64,000 nt of DNA from Candidatus Endonucleibacter sp. (ex Gigantidas childressi) (GTDB taxonomy: Bacteria > Pseudomonadota > Gammaproteobacteria > Pseudomonadales > Endozoicomonadaceae): the NCBI GenBank assembly GCA_030674875.1, contig JASXSU010000001.1, positions 434,001 to 498,000 on the forward strand, in the 5' to 3' direction. The position numbers were made by a program, and so were the translations under genes. Shown here in pieces: positions 29,467-38,090 of the stretch. The number at the start of each line of letters is the position of its first letter. The first letter of the stretch is position 1. The notes under the pieces were generated by a model. That model had not been told where the DNA came from, searched no databases, and worked only from the letters and a program-made list of their open reading frames with translations.

Positions 29467-30531
29467 GCTGGATTAATATAATAAGTGCAATTGACTGAAA
29501 TTTTATAGGTGAGCCAGCTGTCGGTATATTTGTAGCTCTCACACTAAAAGTGGAGGCCAAGAATGAGTACTCAAATCAGGCAATACAAGCAGCTGAATCA
29601 AGGGCAACGGTATCAGATTGAGGCTCTTATTAGAACAGACTACATGCAGAAAGAAATCGCAGTGTCAGTAGGTATCAGTGAGAGTGCTTTATCACGAGAG
29701 TTGAGTCGTAATGCCAATGATTATGGCTACTGTGCTGAAAGCGCCCACGCACTAGCCAGTCAGCGTAGAGTAGCAGCTACAAAGTTCAGCAAAACAGATG
29801 AACGATACATGCGCATAATAAAGAAAGGGCTATTGCTTGGTTGGTCTCCTAAAAATATCAGTTTCAGGATGAAGGCGGAAGTGCCCGACATCGCACTCAG
29901 CCACACCACTGCTTATAAACGTGTTGCTACTAACAAAGTGCTAGGAGGCTCTTTGTATAAGAATCTACCCCGCTTTGGCAAGAGGCGCTGCAAAGGTGGT
30001 AAGCGTATCACGATCCCAGACCGAGTCGATATTTCCGATCGGCCCGCAGTTGTTGATCTGCGGTCTCGTCTAGGCGATTGGGAGGGTGATACGATTTATG
30101 GACAGGACGCCCATCTGGTGACCCCTGTAGAGCGCAAGAGTCGGTTAACTTTAATAGGGAAGTTTGATACAAAACACGCCGAAGTTGTTGCTGAAAGTAT
30201 GATCAAGCTTCTGAAGCGGGTGTCATCGGTCTGCATAGTCACCCTAGATAATGGTGATGAGTTTGCAGCCCATGAAAAGGTAGCAAAAACAATGAATGCA
30301 GATACCTACCTTGCCAAGCCTTATGCTAGTTATCAGCGGGGAACTAACGAAAATACCAATGGCATCATTCGGAGAACCTCGCCTAAAAAAATGACGTTGA
30401 GTCATCTGACAGAAGACGATGTGAGGACAATGGAAATGTTGATCAATACCATGCCTAGGAAGGTTTTAGGAGCATATACAACTATCGCTGTACAGAGGGA
30501 TCTCCCAAATGCACTTCGTTCTTGAATCCAG
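29467..30531 (+). mobile_element. IS30-family element with diverged right end
   Basis: The left inverted repeat starts GCTGGATTAATATAATAAGT; the right end is TTCTTGAATCCAGC. Between 30470 and 30508 the right end has drifted strongly from the other copies while keeping its length. It overlaps the 3' end of ankyrin gene B2 on the other strand. Confidence 0.85.
29563..30525 (+). CDS. IS30-family transposase (best preserved copy)
   Basis: 320 residues. The N-terminal helix-turn-helix (GQRYQIEALIRTD, EIAVSVGISESALSRELSRN) binds the element ends. The DDE catalytic core is present: GDWEGDTIYG (first Asp), VTLDNGDEF (second Asp) and NENTNGIIRR (Glu). GGAGG lies just upstream of the ATG. Compared with the copy at 36749 it lacks three residues (KAG after GGKR) and its last ~25 residues differ (KVLGAYTTIAVQRD in place of KVLAGRTPLEVYTG). 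Activity is therefore uncertain, but it could drive movement of the shorter copies in this window. Confidence 0.9.
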   Translation: MSTQIRQYKQLNQGQRYQIEALIRTDYMQKEIAVSVGISESALSRELSRNANDYGYCAESAHALASQRRVAATKFSKTDERYMRIIKKGLLLGWSPKNISFRMKAEVPDIALSHTTAYKRVATNKVLGGSLYKNLPRFGKRRCKGGKRITIPDRVDISDRPAVVDLRSRLGDWEGDTIYGQDAHLVTPVERKSRLTLIGKFDTKHAEVVAESMIKLLKRVSSVCIVTLDNGDEFAAHEKVAKTMNADTYLAKPYASYQRGTNENTNGIIRRTSPKKMTLSHLTEDDVRTMEMLINTMPRKVLGAYTTIAVQRDLPNALRS

Positions 30532-32817
30532 CGAACGATTCCTATGTTTGACAGGGAAAGTCGCATTATCGTCTTTATTCTTATCAAAACCATAACCTTT
30601 ATGCAAAATAGTTTTAAAATCATTGGGGATTCCTAATTTTTCTATAGCCTTCTTTCTTTCTACGGGACATGTAAAAGAACCAACCGTACGACTTATGCTT
30701 TCAAAGGTAAAAGTTTTAAGCGTGAATAGGGAGTTTCGTGTATCCTCTAAGTCATTCTTTTTTAACAATTCACGATATTGATACTCAATCTCTACCCCTA
30801 CTTTAGCTCCATTTGTCACTAGAAACCTTGCAGTATTGGCACACTCATAATGCACCGCCTTATGCAGTGGGGAATTGTTAACACAAGCTGTTTCACCTTC
30901 TTGTATATTGGGATTTGCTCCAAATAATAGTAGCAAGCTAACAAGGTCATAACAATTACGCTTATTTTCATCTAATGCAAGACACAGATTAGCCGGCCCC
31001 ATAGTATATTCCTTAGCCTTGAGAATTCCCCTCACCCAGCGATAAGATAAATTGGTATCTGCTCCCCTCTCTAGCAGCTTCTTAATATATATAGGGTTTT
31101 TATTTTCCTTAAGACTCCACGACAGAGCGCTGAATAGCATCGGATCAACTATGACATTTACATCAGCTACTCTGGTCAGGATCAAATCAAAAAGTTTCTC
31201 ACTACACTTCATAGATATGCACAGAGGGTTGTTTGTGTAGTGTGCATCTGCACTGACATGGACATCTTTAGCTAATAGATACGCAGCAAAATCAAATAGA
31301 TCATTTCTTAGAGATATTAGCAAAGGACTTATTACCTTTCCACTATCTTCTTTGTATTCTTTATTTATATTATACCCATGGTCTATAAGAGACTTAAAAA
31401 TATTATAACACCCCTTCGCTATCGCCTGCAAAAGAGGGTCGCGCTCAAATAAGTTCCCATAATTTATATTGGGATCAGCTCCCCTCTCCAGCAGTACATT
31501 CACCATATCTATTCGCTTATACATAGCAGCTATACATAGAGGAGAAGGTGCATAGTTTCTGCCGCTGACATCCGCTCCTTGACTTAGAAAAAATTCAACC
31601 ATGCCAACATAGCCTAGCTTAACAGCAAAAGATAGACATTCGTTTTGCCACTCCTTGTGTTCAGAGAAATAGGTTTTATCCATTTTATTCAACATTATCT
31701 TTACTAGATCTATGCTATTATTGTGTATGCCGTATAAAAGCAAGTCGTTTAATTCACTAATCTCCTCCAGTATAATTACAGACTTGCACAGATAAGTAAC
31801 TACTGACAAACAGCAAGGGTCTACATTAAATTCAGGCTGGCCATTCTTAGAATTTGATATAGGTTTAGTCAGATTATGTATAAGGCAGTTTATATTCTTA
31901 TTGACATGTTCATTATTAACATCAAAAATTACACATCTTTCTAACAGCTCAGAAATATTTTCATATTGCCTCTCCTCTATCTCTTTATCGATGGCTTTAA
32001 TATGTTCTATTTGTTCATTTGCAGACAGCATTACAGACTCCGCTAGACTCTCAACGCCATCTACACCGACCTTGCTTGGCGGTAAGACAAACGTTTCCTG
32101 CGGCAAACATGGTGATGTATCAACTTCTTGTATTTCCATCCCTGGTTTGTTATTGCTATTAACACAAGTGATATTTTGAATTCTACATTCTATGTTATTA
32201 TACAGATTGCATGTGTACCTAACAACTGCCGAATAATCAAAAAGACCTTTTTCAAGCGCATCATCTACAAAAAACTTACCAGTATCAACCCCTAACAATG
32301 AACAGTCACAGTCAACTATTCTTTTTGGTAGAACTACAATATCAGCAGAGATATCTCTCTTAGCAAACGTTCTTTTGTTTAGTTTTCTTTCTAGCATCTT
32401 CATTAGATATGATGCCAAATAATTTTCTGCTATCGCATCTGTGTTCGCACCCAACCATGAGTTTCCCCCTAAATATAAATCCCAGTATTCGACTTCATCC
32501 AACGCTGGATCGTAGCCTCCTTCTAAATGCAATTCGCCATCTACTGGTAAGAGATCCCCTAGCAGAAAAGCCGGATCTATTATTAGCAAAAACCTATCAT
32601 TTTTCCTATGTTCTGGTACTAATTCTTGATTCATCTCTTTGAAGACCCATTCCCCTGTTTTTTCTAAACCCCTTATTTCTTCCAAAAGAACACCCGCATC
32701 TATTGATTTTTCTTGTACGCCTTTCGTGCAGCAAGAGAATATCAATAAACAAGAAAAAAACACACATCTAATAAATGTGTAAAGACTCCCTATACATCTA
32801 TATAATTCTGATATCAT
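30466..32817 (-). CDS. Ankyrin family B protein B2 with SOCS-box-like C-terminus
   Basis: About 783 residues, close paralogue of B1 with the same order of parts: signal-like segment ending IFSCCTKG, unrecognised Cys-containing domain (LLGVDTGKFFVDDALEKGLF), ankyrin repeats (FFLSQGADVSGRN, VLLERGADPNINY, LLERGADTNLSY) and a SOCS-box-like tail (TLKTFTFESISRTVG, AIEKLGIPNDFKTIL). Here too Thr stands where the BC box has Cys. The C-terminus (IWEIPLYSDSCICS) is encoded by the reverse strand of the IS30 right end, overlapping the transposase gene by 60 bp. I chose the ATG at 32817 by analogy with B1 and B3. Sequence differences from B1 are spread over the protein, so this duplication is older than the family A array. 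Confidence 0.82.
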   Translation of the reverse strand: MISELYRCIGSLYTFIRCVFFSCLLIFSCCTKGVQEKSIDAGVLLEEIRGLEKTGEWVFKEMNQELVPEHRKNDRFLLIIDPAFLLGDLLPVDGELHLEGGYDPALDEVEYWDLYLGGNSWLGANTDAIAENYLASYLMKMLERKLNKRTFAKRDISADIVVLPKRIVDCDCSLLGVDTGKFFVDDALEKGLFDYSAVVRYTCNLYNNIECRIQNITCVNSNNKPGMEIQEVDTSPCLPQETFVLPPSKVGVDGVESLAESVMLSANEQIEHIKAIDKEIEERQYENISELLERCVIFDVNNEHVNKNINCLIHNLTKPISNSKNGQPEFNVDPCCLSVVTYLCKSVIILEEISELNDLLLYGIHNNSIDLVKIMLNKMDKTYFSEHKEWQNECLSFAVKLGYVGMVEFFLSQGADVSGRNYAPSPLCIAAMYKRIDMVNVLLERGADPNINYGNLFERDPLLQAIAKGCYNIFKSLIDHGYNINKEYKEDSGKVISPLLISLRNDLFDFAAYLLAKDVHVSADAHYTNNPLCISMKCSEKLFDLILTRVADVNVIVDPMLFSALSWSLKENKNPIYIKKLLERGADTNLSYRWVRGILKAKEYTMGPANLCLALDENKRNCYDLVSLLLLFGANPNIQEGETACVNNSPLHKAVHYECANTARFLVTNGAKVGVEIEYQYRELLKKNDLEDTRNSLFTLKTFTFESISRTVGSFTCPVERKKAIEKLGIPNDFKTILHKGYGFDKNKDDNATFPVKHRNRSLDSRTKCIWEIPLYSDSCICS

Positions 32818-33217
32818 TGCCTTTCCCACCTACACCTTACGGTTAATTAAAACTCTCCTTGTACTTGTTCCATTATTGTGAATACCATGCTAAACAAACA
32901 TTTAATTTAACATTACAATTTATTTACACGGCTATAATAGCCCCCATAAAATCAATAAACAACAAAAAAAAAGAATTAATTTCACATTACTCTGAATCTG
33001 TTACTTAAAACCAGAAATAATACCCTTAACCTATGTACAGTACAAAAAACCAGAAACTCGTTATTTTCAAAAAATAATTAGTGAGACCGTTGCATGATAA
33101 CGCCATTTGATGACAGTTATTAATGGGTTACATTTTGTGACGATAAAAAGGTCAAAAATGACGCCATAGGGGCGAATTCTTTAAGAACTGCGTCTTATTA
33201 CCCCACATTTTCATTTT

Positions 33218-34304
33218 TTAGGCACAGCTTGTCTGCTGTATCGATAACCCTCGCTTGATGTTGTGCGCAACACACATCATATCAAATCAGACCCAGATAA
33301 CGTGTGCTTTCGCCATCTCGTAGTATTGCTTCAAAACACCAAAGACGCGCTCAACGGTACATCTCACTCCCGAATGTAGCTGATTAAATTTCTTGGATTT
33401 TTCGTCTAGCGGCGTGTTGCGATAAACTCGCTTTATCACTCTGTTATCAATGGACAGCTCAGCCAGCCACTGGTCATGCGACTGGCTGCGGTAAGCACTA
33501 TCCGCATAAGCCGCAGATTCGTCGGCGCTTAATAACTCGGTAAAACAATTGAAGTCGTGAACATTGCCTGCCGTGTAATCCGTTGACTTGATGAAGCCAT
33601 CTTCATCAACATTTATGTGCGCTTTGTAACCGTAGGTGCTTTTACGTTTCCCATCGGAACCAACTTTTACATTCCAATCCGCTTCAGGGTCTTGAGTCGA
33701 ATCACCATGCTTGTTTTTATTGGGGCGGCATTGCTTGGCCTCAATCACGCTGGCATCGACAATACTGACTTCTCCCGATTTGATATATACCCAAAGCATT
33801 TCAAATTGCTACTAGGCAGCAAGTAAGCGAAACCCCGTGAGCCTACGAGTAGTAGGTGATCGGGGTGAGCGAACGCAGCCAACAACGTAGCAACTTGAAA
33901 GGCGACGGATATAAAGCCATTGCTCACTAAGCTCGGCATTGATCTCGCTGAGCAATCCGTCCATTCATAGCGTGTCCAGTTTCTGTCTAAACCGCCAAAA
34001 CGTCGAGTGATCCGGCACAGACTCAGAAATATCCAGCCCGGTAAAACGGCGAAATAACAAATCGCGCGCCAGCTGTTTTTCCAGTGCCAGATCACTGAGC
34101 TTGTACCAGCTTTGCAGCAGCAGCGCTTTAAACATCATTAGTGGAGGCCAACTCGCCACGCGCTTTGGAATGAACTTGTGACAGCCGCTGCTCTAACCGT
34201 GATCAATCGATAAGTTAATGCACGGCATCCAGTTCTTTCACTGCATCGTGCTCGATCAGCATGACGTCGGCCAAGCTACGTTGTGTAAGATTTTTCCAGG
34301 CCAT
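33218..34304 (-). pseudogene. IS5-family transposase, interrupted
   Basis: The 5' part starts MAWKNLTQRSLADVMLIEHD, then has two in-frame stops (after DAVH and LID). It continues LLLQSWYKLSDLALEKQLAR and FTGLDISESVPDHSTFWRFR. After the inserted repeat the frame resumes with IKSGEVSIVDASVIEA, YGYKAHINVDEDGFI and YADSAYRS, the DDE core of IS5 enzymes. A further stop after KAHVIWV precedes FDMMCVAHNIKRGLS at the end. Stops and the insertion leave no working enzyme. Confidence 0.85.
33784..33913. repeat. MITE-like TATACCC repeat, copy 3, inserted in IS5 transposase
   Basis: The element TACCCAAAG...GACGGA is bounded on both sides by TATA. Removing one TATA and the element restores the transposase frame EQWLYIKSGEV, so this is an insertion with a TATA (or TA) target duplication. 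Confidence 0.9.
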
Positions 34305-34639
34305 TGTAGTTCTAGTGGTTTCCGTGTCTTGCTTTCAATCTATTATTCCAGATTATCAATATGGCCTCCCTGTGTTTCGTGCAAAGGTCTCAGTATTAAG
34401 TACTACCAGATAAGATAATCTGCACGGTGTTACTGCCCAGTTTACCACATGGGGAATTCTTACAAGCAGCAGACTCCTGAACGACACCAGGTTCAATCCA
34501 TTCGTAAACTCGCATTTTCGAAGCTTAGAATGGATATCTTGCGACGATGGCCCAGCATGTCTCGAAACTTTTTTACAGTCAGAGTTAAGAATAAGACTAA
34601 AAAAGCCGTAAGCCCTCCCACCAAAAGATGGCTTAAATC

Positions 34640-36607
34640 TTACTGCAATTTGGTTGAACTATCCATAATGATTGAATGGAAAGCCGCATTATCGCCTTTA
34701 TTATCATCAAAATGATAACCATTATACAAAATAGTTTTACAATCCTCGGGAATTTTTAATTTTTCTATAGCCTTCTTTCTTTCTACGGAACATGTAAAAG
34801 AACCAAGCGTACAATTTATGCTTGTAAAGGTCAAAGTTTTAAGCGTGAATGGGGACTTTCGTGGATCCTCTAAGTCATTCTTTTTTAACAAATCACAATA
34901 TTTATTATCAATATCTGACCCTACTTCAGCGCCATTTGTCACTAGAAGCCTTGCAGTCTTGGCACACTCATCCTTCACCGCCTTATACAGCGGGGCATAA
35001 TATTTGATATATCTATCTGGATCGTGTACATTGGGATTTGCTCCAAATGATAGTAGCAAATTAACAAGGTCATAACAATTACTATTATTTTTACCTAATG
35101 CAAGACGCAGATTCTCCGGCCCCTGATTAAACGTGCGCCTTACCTTCAAGTGATAATCTAAATTGGCATCTGCTCCCTTATCTAGCAGCTTCTTAATATA
35201 TACATGGTTTTTACTTTCCCTTAGACACCACGACAGAGCGGCGTTTAATACGAGACTTCCATCAGCTACTGTAGACAAGATCAAATCAAAAAGTTCATCA
35301 CTACTCTCCAACGATATGCACAGAGGGTCGTTTTCACACTCTTCATCTGTACTGATATTGACATTTTTAGCTACTAGATACGCAGTAAAATCAAATAGAT
35401 TCTTTCTTAAAGATACTAGCAAAGGACTTACTATAAATGACTTATATATATCTACTGTGTATTCTTTATTTATATTATACCCGTGATCTATAAGAGACTT
35501 AAAAATATTATAATACCTCTTCCTAATCGCAAGAATAAGAGGGTCGTATATCTCCATTTTCCCATAATTTATATTGGGATCAGCTCCCCTCTCCAGCAGC
35601 ACATTCACTATATCTATTTGCCCAGAATCAACAGCTGTCCATAGAGGAGAAGGTGAAGAGTTTCTGCCGCTGACATCCGCTCCTTGGCTTAGAAGAAATT
35701 TAACCTCGTCGATACCGCTTAGATTAACAGCAATAAGTATACGTCCGCTTTTCCTCTTATTGTGTTTAGAGAAATGGGTTTTATCCATTTTATTCAACAT
35801 TACAGGCTCAGCTAGACTCTCAACGCACCCTACACCGACCTTGCTTGGCGGTAAGACAAACGTTTCCTCCGGCAAACATGGTGATGTATCAACTTCTTGT
35901 ATTTTCAGCTCTGGTTGGTTATTGCTACTAACACGAGTGATATTTTGAATGCTACATTTTATTTTATTTATTTTATTAATCTCATACCATGTGAGCCTAA
36001 CAACTGCCGAATAATTTGAAAGACCTCTTTTAAGCGCATCATCAACAAAAAACTCATCTGCATTAACTTCTAATAACGGACAGTCACATGCATCTATTTT
36101 TTCTGATAGACCTAAAATTTTAGAACTCATATTATTAGGGCTAACATTCTGAACAAAGATGCTCTTGCTAAAACCTGCTTCTAGCATGCACATTAGACAT
36201 AATACCAAGTAATTTCCTACCCCCACCTCTATGTCCACACCCAACCCTGAGCCTCTCCCTAAATATAAATCCAAGCCTGACCTGGAGTCTAACCCTAAAT
36301 TATCGTCTCCTTCTAAATACAATTCGCTATTGACTGATGGGAGATTCCTTGTCACAAAAGCAGAATCTATTATTAGCAAAAACCTATCATTTTTCCTATG
36401 CCTGGGTACTAATTCTTGATGCATCTCCTTGAAAAGCCATTTCCCTGTTCTTTCTAAATCAATCATTTCTTCCAAAAGAACACCCTCATCTATTGATTGC
36501 TCTTGTGCGCCTTTCGTGCAGCAAGAGAATATCAATAAACAAGAAAAAAACACACATCTAACAAATGTGTAAAGACTCCCTATACATCTATATAATTCTG
36601 ACACCAT
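34640..36607 (-). CDS. Ankyrin family B protein B3, shortened
   Basis: 655 residues. It has the same signal-like start (CLLIFSCCTKGAQEQ) and Cys-containing domain, but ~125 residues present in B1/B2 are missing between AEPVML and NKMDKTHF, an in-frame deletion between similar CATTA sites. Ankyrin repeats follow (FLLSQGADVSGRN, VLLERGADPNINY, LLDKGADANLDY, LLLSFGANPNVHD). The SOCS-box-like tail is at ~587-629: TLKTLTFTSINCTLG, then AIEKLKIPEDCKTIL. The C-terminus (HSIIMDSSTKLQ) is not IS-derived, unlike B1 and B2, and so probably shows the original end. The ATG has AGGTGG six bases upstream, and the upstream GTG of B1/B2 is out of frame here. Confidence 0.82.
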   Translation of the reverse strand: MVSELYRCIGSLYTFVRCVFFSCLLIFSCCTKGAQEQSIDEGVLLEEMIDLERTGKWLFKEMHQELVPRHRKNDRFLLIIDSAFVTRNLPSVNSELYLEGDDNLGLDSRSGLDLYLGRGSGLGVDIEVGVGNYLVLCLMCMLEAGFSKSIFVQNVSPNNMSSKILGLSEKIDACDCPLLEVNADEFFVDDALKRGLSNYSAVVRLTWYEINKINKIKCSIQNITRVSSNNQPELKIQEVDTSPCLPEETFVLPPSKVGVGCVESLAEPVMLNKMDKTHFSKHNKRKSGRILIAVNLSGIDEVKFLLSQGADVSGRNSSPSPLWTAVDSGQIDIVNVLLERGADPNINYGKMEIYDPLILAIRKRYYNIFKSLIDHGYNINKEYTVDIYKSFIVSPLLVSLRKNLFDFTAYLVAKNVNISTDEECENDPLCISLESSDELFDLILSTVADGSLVLNAALSWCLRESKNHVYIKKLLDKGADANLDYHLKVRRTFNQGPENLRLALGKNNSNCYDLVNLLLSFGANPNVHDPDRYIKYYAPLYKAVKDECAKTARLLVTNGAEVGSDIDNKYCDLLKKNDLEDPRKSPFTLKTLTFTSINCTLGSFTCSVERKKAIEKLKIPEDCKTILYNGYHFDDNKGDNAAFHSIIMDSSTKLQ

Positions 36608-36741
36608 TGCCTTCCACCTATATTTTACGGTTAATTAAAATTCTACTTGTATTTGTTCAATCATTATGAATACCTATACTAAATAAACATTTAATTTAAA
36701 CATTACAATTTATTTACACGACTATAATAGCCCCCATAAAA

Positions 36742-37819
36742 GCTGGATTCAAGAAATAAGTGCAATCGGCTGTCCTGTGTAGACTTCGAGTGGTGTCCGC
36801 CCTGCTAAAACCTTCCTAGGCATGGTATTGATCAACATTTCCATTGCCCTCAGATCATCTTCTGTTAGATGACTCAACGCCATTTTTTTAGGCCAGGTTC
36901 TCCGAATGATGCCATTGGTATTTTCGTTAGTTCCCCGCTGATAACTCGCATAAGGCTTGGCAAAGTAGATATCTGCATTCATTGCTTTTGCTACTTTCTC
37001 ATGGGCTGCAAACTCACCACCATTATCTAGGGTGACTGTGCAGACCGATGACACCCGCTTCAGAAGCTTGATCATACTTTCAGCAACAACTTCGGCGTGT
37101 TTTGTATCAACTTTTCCTATTAAAGTTAACCGACTCTTGAGGTCTACAAGGGTGACCAGATGGGCGTCCTGTCCATAAATAGTATCACCCTCCCAATCGC
37201 CTAGACGAGACCGCAGATCAACAACTGCGGGCCGATCGGAAGTATCGACGCGGTCTGGGATCGTGATACGCCCAGCCTTACGCTTACCACCTTTGCAGCG
37301 CCTCTTGCCAAAGCGGGGTAGATTCTTATGCAAAGAGCCTCCTAGCACTTTGTTAGTAGCAACACGTTTATAAACAGTGGTGTGGCTGAGTGCGATGTCA
37401 GGCACTTCCACCTTCATCCGGAAACTGATATTTTCAGAAGGCCAACCAAGCAATAGCCCTTTCTTTACTATGGGCATGTGTCGTTTATCTGTTTTGCTGA
37501 ACTTTGTAGCTTTTACTCTACGCTGACTGGCTAGTGCGTGGGCGCTTTCAGCACCGTAGCCATCATCATTGGCATTACGACTCAACTCTCGTGATAAAGC
37601 ACTCTCACTGATACCTACTGACACTGCGATTTCTTTCTACATGTAGTCTGTTCCAAGAATAGCCTCAATCTGATACCGCTGCCCTTGAGTCAGCTGCTTG
37701 TATTGCCTGGTTTGAGTACTCATTATTGGCTTCCATTTTTAGTGTGTGAGCTACAAATATACCGGCAGCTGGCTCACCTATAAAATTTCAGTCAATTGCA
37801 CTTATTATATTAATCCAGC
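36742..37819 (-). mobile_element. IS30-family element, full length (1078 bp)
   Basis: Both terminal inverted repeats are present: GCTGGATTCAAGAAATAAGT at the left and, reversed, GCTGGATTAATATAATAAGT at the right. This copy defines the element ends for the partial copies in the window. Confidence 0.9.
36749..37723 (-). pseudogene. IS30-family transposase with amber stop
   Basis: The frame starts at the ATG (37723), but CAG is changed to TAG at 37637-37639 (TDYM-stop-KEIAVSVG). From there the frame is open to the normal C-terminus GRTPLEVYTGQPIALIS, with all three catalytic regions intact (GDWEGDTI, TLDNGGEF, NENTNG). A restart at an internal GTG (37624) would lack the first helix-turn-helix residues. 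Confidence 0.88.
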
Positions 37820-38090
37820 CTCCTCCAATAATAATTTATCGCCTATTGAATACGAAAACCAGAATAATATTAAACCTTATAAAACTATTAATCTTTGATT
37901 GCAACCCCTTTGTCGTTTATAGGCATGTTTTATGTTTATTTTATTATAAATCATTACCTTATACTGCAACTGATAGCAAGGTGTTTTCTGTCATTCTAGT
38001 CAGTCATTTTTTTTATGTTATTTTTCTGTTATTTTTATGTTAGCATTTGTTTGCAGTAAAAACTGCATATCATAAGGAGTATATAGCACG

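Larger units (their letters stand above)
33083..34391 (-). mobile_element. IS5-family element, inactivated and carrying a MITE
   Basis: Ends are GAGACCGTTGCATGATAA on the left and TTTCGTGCAAAGGTCTC on the right, an imperfect terminal inverted repeat, flanked by AGT on both sides. Without the 126-bp inserted repeat at 33784 the element is ~1.18 kb, a usual IS5-family size. Confidence 0.8.
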
